In this document: positions 55,696-64,000 of the stretch, one piece after another
How the letters are laid out: each line of letters opens with the position of its first letter
How positions within the stretch are numbered: the stretch's first letter is position 1
Source: Geothrix edaphica
Lineage (GTDB): Bacteria; Acidobacteriota; Holophagae; Holophagales; Holophagaceae
NCBI RefSeq assembly: GCF_030268045.1
Contig: NZ_BSDC01000001.1
Location: forward strand, 186,001-250,000
Direction: 5' to 3'
Length of the DNA stretch: 64,000 nucleotides
The notes under the pieces: model-generated
Told to the model about the DNA's origin: nothing
Seen by the model: the letters and a program-made list of their open reading frames with translations, nothing else
Database searches by the model: none
Made by a program: the position numbers and the translations under genes

Positions 55696-56189
55696 TTCCG
55701 CAGTTCGATGGCCAGCACGAAGCGGTCGCCCTTGGCGAGGCGCTCTTTCACCTGGGTGAAGTTCAGGTCGAAGGCCTCGGTCTCGCCGGGCTTGATGGTG
55801 CCGACCTTGGTGCCGCCGGAGGCCACGCCGAGCAGCCTGCCGTCCCTGTCCAGCACCGCCACGGCGAAGCCCGGGATCTTCGGGTACTTGGCGGTGTTCG
55901 TGACCTCCACCTGGGCCCGGGTCCCGAATTCGGCGCCTTTGAGGAGGTTGAAGAAGCCGGGCTCGATGACGCGCCGGTTGAAGAAGATGCTGGTGACCTT
56001 CAGGCCGTCCAGGTTCACGGTCAGGGGGATCGTGCGATCCCAGGCGAAGGGGAAGCTCTCGGAATAGTAGGAGAGTGAGGTCTCGGCGGCGGGGGCGGCC
56101 GCGGGAGCCTGGACCGGCGCGGTCGGGGCCGGCGCGGGGGTCGGAGTCTGGGCCAGGCAGAGGAGGGCGGCGAGGGCGAGGGTCTGCAT
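55692..56189 (-). CDS. Exported protein of unknown function
   Basis: The 165-residue protein has a signal peptide (MQTLALAALLCLAQ), a long Ala/Pro linker to about residue 37, and a beta-sandwich-like region. Segments such as VEVTNTAKYPKIPGFAVAV and GTIKPGETEAFDLNF resemble immunoglobulin-like or FxLYD folds. Function is unknown. The ATG lies 1 bp from the stop of the zinc-ribbon gene, suggesting one transcript with it. Confidence 0.75.
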   Translation of the reverse strand: MQTLALAALLCLAQTPTPAPAPTAPVQAPAAAPAAETSLSYYSESFPFAWDRTIPLTVNLDGLKVTSIFFNRRVIEPGFFNLLKGAEFGTRAQVEVTNTAKYPKIPGFAVAVLDRDGRLLGVASGGTKVGTIKPGETEAFDLNFTQVKERLAKGDRFVLAIELRN

Positions 56190-56190
56190 G

Positions 56191-57321
56191 TCAGTTCTTC
56201 CCGAAGAGGCCACCGAAGAGGCTCTTCTTCGGAGCGATCTCCAGGATGGGGGAATCGAAGGCGGGAGCCGAGCCGCTGCGGTCGCGCCGCAGGCGCTCGA
56301 AGACCGGGCGCAGGCCGGGCACCTTGTGGGCCTCCAACCAGTTCTCGCTGTGCTGCCGCGCGACCAGATGGTGCTCCAGGATGCGGCCTTCTTCGATCCA
56401 GGCGGTCAGCTGGGCCATGGTGAGGCCCGGGTAGATCTCCTCGCCGATCTTCAGGCGCAGCCGCTCGGCTCCCGCGTCCTCGAGCGGGGCCGTGGGCTCC
56501 ATGACCGGGCTGGCCGCAGCCTGCTGCTCCGGCAGGGGAGCCAGCAGGTCCGAGGGCCGCAGGGCCTCGGTGGGCTGCTCCGGGGCTCCGGCCCGAAGGG
56601 CGGCCCGGAGGTCCTCCTGGGTCAGGCGCAGCGTGGTGGTGGAAGGGGCATGGAGGTCCTCGGGGTGCAGGCCGGAGGAGGTGGGCTCATCGCCCTCGGG
56701 TGCGGCGGAGCCGCCCGGAGTCGCGCCGCCCTTGCCCAGGGTGGCCTCCAGGGCCGACAGCGTGGCCTCCATGTCCATGGAGGAGGGCTCCTTGGGGGCC
56801 TTCGGCGCCTGGGGGAGCTCCGGCATGCCGGCGAACAGCTTGCTGATGGCATCCCGGGCGGAGCTGTACGTGCCGGTCAGGGTATCCTCGCCGGCCTCCG
56901 GTGGCAGGGGCTTGGCCGCGCCGATGGCGGCGGCGGGGGGCGCCTCGACCGGGGCTTCGGGCATGGGGACTTCAGGCAGGGAGGCTTCGGGCACGGGATG
57001 GCCCAGGCCCGAGAGGGTCTTTTCCAGGATTTCCGCGTCGGTGCCCTCCAGATCGCCCAGGGTCAGCGAGGAGGGGACGGCCGGGGCGGGATCGAGGGGA
57101 GCGGCCGGCATCTGTTCCAGCGCCGCCGCGACTTCCGTCAGGTCGAAGCGGCCGGTGGCGGCCGCGGCCTCCTCTACTGGCGGAGCGATCGGCGCGAGGC
57201 GGCCCAGGGGGAACACCTCACCGCAGGAGAAGCACCGGGCCCGCCGGATGGAGGGCTTCAACCGCTCGGGACGCAGGCGGTAGCGGGTGGAGCAGCTGGG
57301 GCAATGGATCGCTTCGGCCAC
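56191..57321 (-). CDS. MJ0042-type zinc-ribbon protein with GYF-like C-terminus
   Basis: The 376-residue protein opens with a zinc ribbon (CPSCSTRYRL ... RRARCFSCGEVF), the MJ0042 type. A long low-complexity region rich in Pro, Ala and Glu follows (residues 45-300). A final domain reads EIYPGLTMAQLTAWIEEGRI and then RQHSENW, resembling the GYF_2/DUF4339 fold that binds protein partners. The GTG start is inferred from GGAG upstream and the position of the first zinc Cys. The role is probably regulatory or scaffolding. Confidence 0.8.
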   Translation of the reverse strand: MAEAIHCPSCSTRYRLRPERLKPSIRRARCFSCGEVFPLGRLAPIAPPVEEAAAATGRFDLTEVAAALEQMPAAPLDPAPAVPSSLTLGDLEGTDAEILEKTLSGLGHPVPEASLPEVPMPEAPVEAPPAAAIGAAKPLPPEAGEDTLTGTYSSARDAISKLFAGMPELPQAPKAPKEPSSMDMEATLSALEATLGKGGATPGGSAAPEGDEPTSSGLHPEDLHAPSTTTLRLTQEDLRAALRAGAPEQPTEALRPSDLLAPLPEQQAAASPVMEPTAPLEDAGAERLRLKIGEEIYPGLTMAQLTAWIEEGRILEHHLVARQHSENWLEAHKVPGLRPVFERLRRDRSGSAPAFDSPILEIAPKKSLFGGLFGKN

Positions 57322-57420
57322 CTGGAACTCCTGGAGTTTCAAGCAGGATAGCACTGCCGCGGGAGGCGGCCAAACCGCAGGGGCCCGGCCCCCGGGTATC
57401 CTCATCGGACGGAGGTCGGT

Positions 57421-58086
57421 TTGCGGGGCGTGTTCATCACCATCGAGGGTGTGGAGGGTTCGGGGAAGTCCACCCAGCTGCTGCGGCTTTCCGAGCGGCT
57501 GCGCCACCTCGGCCTGCCCCTGGTGGTCTCCAAGGAGCCCGGTGGCACGGCCCTGGGCCGGGAGCTCCGCCGCCTCCTCCTGGAGCGCCACAGCAGCGGC
57601 GAGACCTGGTGCGCGGACGCCGAGCTGCTGCTCTTCTACGCCGACCGGGCCCAGCACCTGGAGACGGTCATCCGGCCCGCCCTGGCCGAGCGGAAGGTGG
57701 TGCTGGTGGACCGCTTCGAGGACTCCACGCGCGCCTATCAGGGCGCCAGCGGTGTGTCGGAGGCCACCCTGGACCGCCTCAGCGAGCTGGTGCTGCGGGG
57801 GCTGCGCCCGAACCTGACGGTGCTGCTGGACATGGATCCCGAGGTGTCGCTCCAGCGGGTGGAGGTCCGCAACCTGTCCCTGGGGGCCGAGTTCGCCGAG
57901 ACCCGGTTCGATCAGGCCGCCCTGGAGTTCCACCGCAAGGTGCGAAACCGCTTCCTGGTCCTCGCCCAGACCCATCCCACCCGCGTCGCCATGGTGCCGG
58001 CGCGGGATCCGGTGGACCAGGTGGAGGTGGCCATCTGGGCCCGGGTGGCGCCGCTCCTGCGCAGCGCCGGATTCGTGGTGGACTGA
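57421..58086 (+). CDS. tmk: Thymidylate kinase
   Basis: The 221-residue kinase phosphorylates dTMP. It has the P-loop EGVEGSGKSTQ, the DRFEDSTRAYQG (DR(Y/F)) motif, and the SKEPGGT region. The TTG start is supported by GGAGG upstream. It overlaps holB by TGATG, a common pairing, since both serve DNA replication. Confidence 0.95.
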   Translation: MRGVFITIEGVEGSGKSTQLLRLSERLRHLGLPLVVSKEPGGTALGRELRRLLLERHSSGETWCADAELLLFYADRAQHLETVIRPALAERKVVLVDRFEDSTRAYQGASGVSEATLDRLSELVLRGLRPNLTVLLDMDPEVSLQRVEVRNLSLGAEFAETRFDQAALEFHRKVRNRFLVLAQTHPTRVAMVPARDPVDQVEVAIWARVAPLLRSAGFVVD

Positions 58087-59099
58087 TGTTCGCCCCGGAC
58101 CTGGCCGGCCATCACGCCATCCGCCAGCGCCTCCTGGCCCGCCTCCAGGCAGGGCAGATCCGCGGCTCGCTGCTCTTCACGGGGCCCGAGGGCATCGGCA
58201 AGCGCCGGGTGGCCCTGGAGCTGGCGCGGCGCGAGCTCTGCTTCCGCCGCAATGCCTGCGGGCAGTGCGAGGGCTGCCGCATGGTGATGGGCGACGACCT
58301 GCCCTTCGAGCTGCCCAACCTGCTGCGCATCGTCCCCGAGGGCAAGGCGGGCGTCATCCGCATCGACCAGGTCCGCGAGGGCCTCGATTCAGACCACCAG
58401 CCGCGCTTCAGCCGGGGCGTCATCGAGTGGGCCTCCCTGTCACCCCCCGTGGGCTGCCACCGCTGGATCCTGGTGGAGGAGGCCCACCGCCTCCATGAGA
58501 ACAGCGCCAACCTCCTGCTGAAGACCCTCGAGGAACCGCCCCCGGACACCCACTTCATCCTGGTGACCCATCGCCCCGAGGCCCTGCTCCAGACCATCCG
58601 CAGCCGCTGCGAGCGCATCCCCTTCGCGCCCCTCGGGCCGGAGGAGGCCTGGGCCGTCGCCGTCCAGAACGGCTGGACCGAGGCCGACCGCCCCCGCTGG
58701 ACCGCCCTGGGCGAGGGGGGCCTGCGCTTCCTGGACGAGGCCGCCTTCCGCCGCGCCGAGGCCCAGGTTGAGGCCTGGCTTGCCTTGCTGCAGGGACGCC
58801 CCTTCAGCGAAGCGGGCCAGGCCCTGCTGCCCGAGAAGGATTCCCCGCTGGCCCAGAGCGAGCAGCTGCGGCAGCCCCTGGAGCTGCTCCTGCGCCTGCT
58901 GGCGGACCTGGCGCGGATCCGCGCGGGCGAGGCCCCGGGCCTGGACCCCTGGCGGGCGGCCCTGGAAGACCTCGCCGCCCAGCCCCGGGACCTGAGGCCG
59001 CCCCAGGAAGCCGCCCTGGAGTCCCTGCGCCACCTGCCCCGGAACCTCAGCCCCGAACCCTTGCTGCGGGAAGTGGGGCTGTCCCTTCAGGGCGCGTGA
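58086..59099 (+). CDS. holB: DNA polymerase III subunit delta'
   Basis: The 337-residue protein has the AAA+ clamp-loader form: GPEGIGKRRVALELA P-loop, a zinc-type cluster (CFRRNACGQCEGC), and the sensor region LLLKTLEEPPPDTHFILVTH (delta' type). P-loop function is often lost in delta', and here the Lys is intact. The start overlaps tmk (TGATG). Length fits a delta' without the C-terminal extra domain of tau/gamma. Confidence 0.93.
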   Translation: MFAPDLAGHHAIRQRLLARLQAGQIRGSLLFTGPEGIGKRRVALELARRELCFRRNACGQCEGCRMVMGDDLPFELPNLLRIVPEGKAGVIRIDQVREGLDSDHQPRFSRGVIEWASLSPPVGCHRWILVEEAHRLHENSANLLLKTLEEPPPDTHFILVTHRPEALLQTIRSRCERIPFAPLGPEEAWAVAVQNGWTEADRPRWTALGEGGLRFLDEAAFRRAEAQVEAWLALLQGRPFSEAGQALLPEKDSPLAQSEQLRQPLELLLRLLADLARIRAGEAPGLDPWRAALEDLAAQPRDLRPPQEAALESLRHLPRNLSPEPLLREVGLSLQGA

Positions 59100-59164
59100 C
59101 CCCCGTCACGAACGACCCAGGTAGACTTGGTTCAGGAGCCACGACTCCTGAACTGGAGCCCGCC

Positions 59165-59407
59165 ATGTCCGAACCCCTCTACGGCCACGACCTGCTGTCC
59201 CTGCTGGTGGAGAAGGGCGGGAGCTGCCGCCTGGAGGAGCTGCGCGCCGCCTCCGTCGCCGCCCACGGCCCCGCGGCCACCTACTGCAACTGCCATGGGG
59301 ACACCTTCGACTTCGATGGCGTCCTGGCCTTCCTGGGCAGCAAGGGCAAGATCCAGGTGGCTGGGGGTACGGTGACGCTGGGGATGGCCCCCGCTTGCCA
59401 GCACTGA
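59165..59407 (+). CDS. YecH-like metal-binding protein (DUF2492)
   Basis: The 80-residue protein matches the DUF2492 family. YGHDLLSLLVEKG is near the start and YCNCHGDTFDFDGVLAFLGSKGKI follows, with Cys and His residues that could bind metal. GGAG precedes the start. Function is unknown; it may be a small metal-binding or maturation factor. It follows holB and has its own short leader. Confidence 0.8.
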   Translation: MSEPLYGHDLLSLLVEKGGSCRLEELRAASVAAHGPAATYCNCHGDTFDFDGVLAFLGSKGKIQVAGGTVTLGMAPACQH

Positions 59408-59474
59408 CCGGCCGGCCGGAGAGGGGCGGTCCCCCCTCGGGAGGGTGGTTGCCCCGGGTTGCTAGGATCTCCCT

Positions 59475-60701
59475 TTGACCTCTCCCGCGGATCCCATGGA
59501 ACCTTTCCAGGACGCTCCCATCCAGACCTTCGCTCCCAAGCGCTTCCTGCTGGGGCTGCAGGCCGGGGTCCTGATCCTCAACCTCTTCGTCATCCTCATG
59601 GCGGGGATTTCCGTCTACAAGGGCCTCCAGAGCCGCCGGGACCTGGCCATCGCCACGGCCCAGAACCTGAGCCTGGTCCTCGACCGCTATGTGGCGGAGA
59701 CCTTCAGCAAGGCCGACCTCGCCGTGCTGGCGGTGAAGGAGGAGGTCGAGCGGGTGGGCATGGATTCCGCCCGGGGACGGCAGGACCTGGATGCCTTCAT
59801 CCGCCGCCAGCATGAGCGGGCTCCGGAGCTGCTGGCCATCCGGACCACCAATGCCGAGGGCGTGGTGGACCACGGGAGCGGCGTGGGGTCGAATGCCAGC
59901 GTCAACCTGTCGGATCGCGAGCACTTCATCCGCCTCCGGGACGTTCCCGGGGCCGGCCTGGTGATCTCCAGGCCATTGATGGGGCGGCTCACGGGCACCT
60001 GGGTGATCATCCTGGCCCGGCGCATCGAGCGCCCCGATCACAGCTTCGCGGGGATGGCGCATGCGGTCATCCCCCTGGACCAGTTCACCCGGGCCTTTTC
60101 GGCCCTGGATGTGGGGCCCCACGGCTCCGTGGCCCTCCGGGACCTGGACATGGGCCTGATCGCCCGCCACCCGGAGCCCGTGAGCGCCGGGACCGCCATC
60201 GGCCAGCGGGTCGTCTCCCCGGAGTTCGTGGCCTTCGCCCAGTCCGGCCGGGGTGCCGGCACCTACCGGGCCGTCACGCCCTTCGATCACGTCGAGCGCA
60301 CCTTCGCCATCCGCCGGGTGTCCGGGCAGCCCTTCTTCATCCTGGTGGGCCTGGCCGACCGGGACTACCTGGCGGACTGGCGGCGGGACGTCGCCCAGGA
60401 GGTCATGGAGGTGCTCCTCTTCACCTGCCTGACGCTGGTCGCCTCCTGGATGGTGCACCGGGCCTGGGTCCGGCAGCAGGCGGTCCATGCGCGCCTGGAA
60501 GCCCTGCTGGCCGAGGTGAAGACCCTCGGCGGCATGCTCCCCATCTGCAGCCACTGCAAGAAGATCCGGGACGACAAGGGCTACTGGAACCAGATCGAGG
60601 CCTACCTGAACGAGCACACCGACGCCGAGTTCACCCACGGCATCTGCCCCGACTGCGCGAAGGAGGTCTTCCCCAGATCCGGGAAGCACACGGCCATCTA
60701 G
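59475..60701 (+). CDS. Membrane sensor with periplasmic Cache-like domain and C-terminal Cys motif
   Basis: The 408-residue protein has a membrane helix at about residues 27-45 and a second near 308-325. Between them is a dCache-type sensor (residues 50-300) with DREHFIRLRDVPGAGLVISRP and IRRVSGQPFFILVGL. After the second helix comes a short coiled coil and a CxxC pair motif, PICSHCKKIRDDKGYWNQIEAY and HGICPDC. This C-terminal motif is common in bacterial signalling proteins but has no known role. There is no kinase or GGDEF output domain. The TTG start has AGGAT upstream; ATG at 59496 is an alternative. Confidence 0.82.
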   Translation: MTSPADPMEPFQDAPIQTFAPKRFLLGLQAGVLILNLFVILMAGISVYKGLQSRRDLAIATAQNLSLVLDRYVAETFSKADLAVLAVKEEVERVGMDSARGRQDLDAFIRRQHERAPELLAIRTTNAEGVVDHGSGVGSNASVNLSDREHFIRLRDVPGAGLVISRPLMGRLTGTWVIILARRIERPDHSFAGMAHAVIPLDQFTRAFSALDVGPHGSVALRDLDMGLIARHPEPVSAGTAIGQRVVSPEFVAFAQSGRGAGTYRAVTPFDHVERTFAIRRVSGQPFFILVGLADRDYLADWRRDVAQEVMEVLLFTCLTLVASWMVHRAWVRQQAVHARLEALLAEVKTLGGMLPICSHCKKIRDDKGYWNQIEAYLNEHTDAEFTHGICPDCAKEVFPRSGKHTAI

Positions 60702-60806
60702 CTCCGCCCTACACTGGTTCCGGGAGCCCCTTATGAGCACGCAGCTGGAGCGGAGTGCCACTTTGGCGAAGCCGAAGCCCGCAGGGCGCGGCACGGGAGG
60801 TGCCGC

Positions 60807-61211
60807 GTGAAGCTGCTGCGCATCAACCACCTGGGCATCGCGACGCCGGGCCTGGACGAGGCCATGGCGCGCATGGCGCGCCTCTTCGACATGGGCTCCG
60901 ACCACACCGAGGCCGTGCCCGAGCAGAAGGTGGCGACCGCCTTCTTTCCGGTGGGCGAGAGCACCCTGGAGTTCCTGGAGAGCACCGATCCCGAAGGCCC
61001 CATCGGCAAGTTCCTGGCGAAGCGCGGCCCCGGCATCCACCACGTCTGCTTCGAAGTGGACGACATCGACGCCGCCGTGGCCGGGCTCCTGGCCAAGGGC
61101 GTGCGCATGATCGACCAGGCCCCGAGGAACGGCGCCCACGGCTGCCGCGTGGCCTTCATCCATCCCGCGGAGACCGGCGGGGTGCTGATGGAGCTGAGCC
61201 AGCAGGGCTGA
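60807..61211 (+). CDS. mce: Methylmalonyl-CoA epimerase
   Basis: The 134-residue protein belongs to the glyoxalase/VOC superfamily. Metal ligands are in INHLGIA (His), LEFLES (Glu), GIHHVCFEV (His) and LMELSQ (Glu), the set expected of methylmalonyl-CoA epimerase. It interconverts the R and S forms between propionyl-CoA carboxylation and the mutase. The GTG start has GGGAGG upstream. A small upstream ORF overlaps it by GTGA. Its last 56 bases overlap the 3' end of the Kir gene on the other strand. Confidence 0.93.
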   Translation: MKLLRINHLGIATPGLDEAMARMARLFDMGSDHTEAVPEQKVATAFFPVGESTLEFLESTDPEGPIGKFLAKRGPGIHHVCFEVDDIDAAVAGLLAKGVRMIDQAPRNGAHGCRVAFIHPAETGGVLMELSQQG

Positions 61212-62136
61212 GCGTCTCTTCCAGGGCATCCAGGCGTCCCACATCCAGTTCAGTCATGCCGTCTGTCGCCGCGAAGATCATGGGTTGGAACCGGGTACCC
61301 CACTGGACCTCATCGGCGGTGTAGGAGGTCCGGGCGTAGATGGTCTGCGAGAAAGTGTCGTCGAAGGCCTTGATGAGGACGATGAACTCGGCCTTGGCGC
61401 GGCGCAGATCCTCGGCGGTCATGCCATGCAGGGGGCTCCCCTCGTCGATGGGGTGCACCACGGTCCAGTTGGATGGGAAGAGGTGGATCTTCGAGCGCTC
61501 GAGCGGCAGCAGGGTGTACCGGCGCATGCTGGAGCCCGGATCCTCGAAGGACAGGCTCACCGTGGCCTCCACTTCGATGAGCTGGTTGCTGCGCATGTTG
61601 ACGAGGCGGAACATGAAGCCCGTGATCTGCCGATAGGGGGCCACCACGGCCCTGGTGCTGAAGCGCAGGCAGGCCTGAGGTCGGGAGAATCGCCCATACA
61701 GGAGGCCGGTGGCCAGGGCGAAGCTGAGGAGCCCGAGGAGGGACTCCAGGGCCGCCGCGGAGCTGGCGAGGGTCCCCCTGGGGCTGATGTGCCCGTAGCC
61801 CACGGTGGTGAGCGTCTGGGCGCTGAAGAAAAACGCATCTTCCAGCCGGCCCGGGAGCGTCTCGCCGCCCGGCCGGGTGAAGTGTTCCATCCCGATGCCG
61901 AGGTAGAGCAGGGCGAATACGGCGTTGGTCAGGAGGAAGGCCAGGAACAGGAGCCCCAGGAAGGGGCCCCAGCCCATGGTGATGAGGTGGTGGTAGAGGT
62001 CGTAGGCCCGGAAGCGGGGAAGGCCCAGGCGGCGCACGTTGAAGGAGCCGTCCTTGTTGACCCCTCGACCGGCCCTCCCCTGTAGGCCCAGGCCGAGGTC
62101 GTCAGGGAGAGAGGGTCCGCGGAAGGGGGAGGCCAT
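61156..62136 (-). CDS. Inward-rectifier-type potassium channel (Kir)
   Basis: The 326-residue protein has two membrane helices around a pore with the TLTTVGYGH selectivity filter. A C-terminal cytoplasmic beta-sandwich of the Kir/KirBac type follows (FRLVNMRSNQLIEVEATVS, then FPSNWTVVHPIDEGSPLHGM). The N-terminal slide helix region is DLYHHLITMGWGPF. Such channels conduct potassium; physiological roles in bacteria are unclear. The last residues, a Ser/Pro/Arg tail, are encoded antisense to the 3' end of mce. Confidence 0.93.
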   Translation of the reverse strand: MASPFRGPSLPDDLGLGLQGRAGRGVNKDGSFNVRRLGLPRFRAYDLYHHLITMGWGPFLGLLFLAFLLTNAVFALLYLGIGMEHFTRPGGETLPGRLEDAFFFSAQTLTTVGYGHISPRGTLASSAAALESLLGLLSFALATGLLYGRFSRPQACLRFSTRAVVAPYRQITGFMFRLVNMRSNQLIEVEATVSLSFEDPGSSMRRYTLLPLERSKIHLFPSNWTVVHPIDEGSPLHGMTAEDLRRAKAEFIVLIKAFDDTFSQTIYARTSYTADEVQWGTRFQPMIFAATDGMTELDVGRLDALEETLSPAGSAPSAPRRSPRDG

Positions 62137-62238
62137 GGCGTCCTGCGAAGGAAGGGAAAGCCCAGATTGTAGCGACGGGGGGCCAGACTGCCAGAGGCAG
62201 GCCGCGTCTCCTTCTCTCGCGGTCGGCGGGAAGCCGGA

Positions 62239-63153
62239 TCAGCCCACCACGCCCAGGTACCCCAGCCACAGCGCCCGCCCGAAGAACACCACCATGGGCG
62301 TGGCCAGGGCCAGGAAGCAGCCGAAGGGCAGCATGGTCTGGCCCCCGGAGCGGCGGGTGAGCATCAGGGGCAGCCCCACGGCGGCGCCCAGGCCCGCGCC
62401 CAGGAAGAGGACCCCCAGCATGGGGGCCCAGCCCCAGAAGGCGCCAAGCCAGGCGAGCATCTTGAAGTCGCCCATGCCCAGGCCGTCGGTCTTGCGGATG
62501 GCCTTGTAGACCAGGTTCAGCAGGGCTGGCGCCCCATAGCCGATGGCCAGGCCCAGGAGGCTGGCCTGCCAGGTGACCGTGGGTTCGAAGCCGTGGTAGG
62601 CCGGGGCGGGCTGGAGGCCGTTGTGGAAGGCCAGGGCCTGGATGAGCGTGTCCCCCCGTCCCCAGGCCTTCACCAGGGTCTCGGGCCAGGCCAGCTGGGG
62701 CAGGGCGCAGAGGACGCCCAGGACCATCAGGGGGAACTGGATCGCATCCGGCAGGATCATCTCGGTGAAGTCCGTGAAGAAGAGCACCAGCAGGGCGTAG
62801 GCGCAGATCACGGCCTTGAGCCAGATGAGCGTGCCGAAGGGGAAGAGCCAGTGCGCGCCGCCCAGGATCAGGCCGCCCAGCAGCTCCACCAGCGGGTAGC
62901 GGAAGGGGATGCGCCAGCCGCAGGCCGCGCACTTCCCCCGCAGCCACAGCCAGCCGAAGAGGGGCACGTTGTGCCAGGGCTTGATCTTCGCCTTGCAGGA
63001 CGGGCAGTGGCTGGCCTTCGTCACCACGTTGCGATCCTCCGGCGCCTCCTGGGGCAGCCGGTGGATGAGCACGTTGGAGAACGAGCCCAGGAGCAGCCCG
63101 AAGGGCGTCAGGAAGAGGCTCAGGATCCAGGGCGGGAGGTCGAGGAACGGCAT
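62239..63153 (-). CDS. pilD: Prepilin peptidase / N-methyltransferase
   Basis: The 304-residue membrane aspartic protease cleaves and methylates type IV prepilins and pseudopilins. It has the N-terminal [12 protein letters not shown], a four-Cys zinc ribbon ([16 protein letters not shown]) and the two catalytic aspartates in [10 protein letters not shown] and GMGDFKM. About eight membrane helices are predicted. No pilin or secretion genes are adjacent. It is divergent from the cyclophilin gene. Confidence 0.95.
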   Translation of the reverse strand: MPFLDLPPWILSLFLTPFGLLLGSFSNVLIHRLPQEAPEDRNVVTKASHCPSCKAKIKPWHNVPLFGWLWLRGKCAACGWRIPFRYPLVELLGGLILGGAHWLFPFGTLIWLKAVICAYALLVLFFTDFTEMILPDAIQFPLMVLGVLCALPQLAWPETLVKAWGRGDTLIQALAFHNGLQPAPAYHGFEPTVTWQASLLGLAIGYGAPALLNLVYKAIRKTDGLGMGDFKMLAWLGAFWGWAPMLGVLFLGAGLGAAVGLPLMLTRRSGGQTMLPFGCFLALATPMVVFFGRALWLGYLGVVG

Positions 63154-63222
63154 GGGACAACGATACCGGGGACTTCTTCCGCGTTCGCGGCAGAATGGAA
63201 GGGAACGCCCCCAGGAGTCCCC

Positions 63223-63864
63223 GTGTCCCGTTTGCTGCCCAGCCTCGTCCTCGCTGTCTCCCTGTCCGCCCAGGCGCCCGTCCCGGCGCCCACGCCAGCG
63301 GCCACGCCGGTGCCTGTTCCTGCGCCCCTTCCCGCGCCCCTGGCCAAGCCGCGGGTGCAGCTGCTCACCAGCTACGGTCCCATCGTGGTGGAGCTGGAGC
63401 CGGAGCTGGCCCCGAAGACCGTGGAGAACTTCCTTCAGTACGTGAAGGATGGCCACTACAAGGGCACCATCTTCCACCGCGTCATCGAGGGGTTCATGGT
63501 TCAGGGCGGCGGCCTGCTGGAGAACCTGGAGGAGAAGCCCATGCGGGCGCCCATCCTCAACGAGGCCCCCCAGACCTTCCGGGCCGGCTTGAAGAACACC
63601 CGCGGCACCATCGCCATGGCCCGCACGGGGTCGCCCCACAGCGCCACGGCCCAGTTCTACATCAACACCGTGGACAACAAGGCCCTCGACCACCGGGACC
63701 TGAGCGAGGAGGGCTACGGCTACTGCGTCTTCGGCCGGGTGGTGGCGGGCATGGACGTGGTGGACAAGATCGAGAAGGTGCGGACCGAATGGCGCAAGGG
63801 CCAGTCCGGGGTGCCCCAGTACCCCGTGCGGCTCAAGGACGCCGTACTGCTGCCGCCGCAGTAG
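63223..63864 (+). CDS. Exported cyclophilin-type peptidyl-prolyl isomerase
   Basis: The 213-residue protein has a signal-like start ([18 protein letters not shown]) and a Pro/Ala linker. The cyclophilin domain follows with [31 protein letters not shown] and [17 protein letters not shown]. The catalytic Arg (FHR) and the Phe of MVQ/QFYIN are present. It catalyses proline isomerisation in the periplasm. The GTG start has AGGAG upstream. A further gene starts 5 bp after the stop. Confidence 0.93.
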   Translation: MSRLLPSLVLAVSLSAQAPVPAPTPAATPVPVPAPLPAPLAKPRVQLLTSYGPIVVELEPELAPKTVENFLQYVKDGHYKGTIFHRVIEGFMVQGGGLLENLEEKPMRAPILNEAPQTFRAGLKNTRGTIAMARTGSPHSATAQFYINTVDNKALDHRDLSEEGYGYCVFGRVVAGMDVVDKIEKVRTEWRKGQSGVPQYPVRLKDAVLLPPQ

Positions 63865-63869
63865 GGGCG

Positions 63870-64000
63870 ATGGCGGGCCGTCCTCTCCTCCGTCCCCTTC
63901 TGGTCTGGATCTTCGGCGCCCTGGCGCTGGCGCTCTCTGTGTGCCTCTGCTTTCTGCTGGCGCCCTTCCTCGGCGGCCCGGGGGCCTTCTGGCTCGTGGC
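63870..64000 (+). CDS. Membrane protein, 5' part only
   Basis: Only 43 codons are visible. The sequence begins MAGRPLLRPLLVWIFGALAL and continues as a hydrophobic helix to about residue 37. It starts 5 bp after the cyclophilin stop with AGGGG upstream, so they may be coupled. The family cannot be determined. Confidence 0.6.
   Translation, partial: MAGRPLLRPLLVWIFGALALALSVCLCFLLAPFLGGPGAFWLV

Noticed and set aside
60733-60810. A 25-codon ORF upstream of mce, overlapping its GTG start.
   Set aside because: It has a weak GGAG and unremarkable composition. It may be a coupling leader, but nothing supports it as a protein. Left for ribosome profiling.

Overview
The window is about 68-70% GC by eye, with tightly packed genes on both strands. 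Gene content points to a Gram-negative, respiring bacterium of the Holophagae type (Acidobacteriota, Geothrix-like). Supporting features are a Geobacter-like F1Fo cluster with two b subunits and no a or c gene, an NrfHA ammonifying nitrite reductase, an Etf-linked Fe-S/cytochrome b oxidoreductase, LPS-type heptose kinase and porins, and several sigma-54 and ECF-like control signals. The assignment is inferred from gene content, because no rRNA is present.

Layout. 1-3.3 kb: a partial secreted amidohydrolase, der, and tRNA-Asp and tRNA-Val with an unusual mirrored terminator. 3.4-9.7 kb: atp cluster (b', b, delta, alpha, gamma, beta, epsilon). 9.8-13.4 kb: an HPt protein, a metallo-beta-lactamase-fold phosphodiesterase, two paralogous small outer-membrane proteins and a TPR protein. 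13.4-21 kb: purC, two catalytically dead M16-type proteins under a DUF4097 protein, thiolase, ftsE and engB. 21-25.7 kb: a VanZ-LpxH fusion, then a visibly lower-GC insert holding a single-chain restriction/methylase-like protein and a divergent XRE regulator with a palindrome between them. 25.8-32.7 kb: a cytidylate-kinase-like protein, tRNA-Glu and tRNA-Gln, an FHA-GGDEF protein, a second DUF4097 protein and nrfHA. 32.7-48.9 kb: two WYL regulators, pssA, prs, murA, lepB, the Etf-linked oxidoreductase and aroG. 48.9-54.4 kb: an aromatic-leader attenuator for aroG, a NifA-like sigma-54 activator with paired palindromes at both ends of its gene, then a sigma-54 promoter and a porin-amt-glnK operon. 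54.5-64 kb: rfaE1, tmk-holB, a Cache-type sensor, mce, a Kir channel, prepilin peptidase and a cyclophilin.

The most informative regulatory observations are these. (1) A 24-codon leader peptide rich in Phe, Tyr and Trp, followed by a terminator, lies in front of aroG. (2) Four near-identical 12-bp palindromes sit in two pairs, each pair spaced exactly 30 bp, in front of the NifA-like gene and in front of the ammonium operon, which also has a GG-N10-GC promoter and two unlisted small ORFs. (3) An identical ECF-like element (CTAAAC-N15-TCGT) precedes both DUF4097 genes. Nitrogen handling recurs in the window: nitrite to ammonium by NrfHA, ammonium uptake by Amt, and sensing by a PII protein that lacks the uridylylation tyrosine. 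Most functions are family-level assignments from motifs read by eye; no database search was run.
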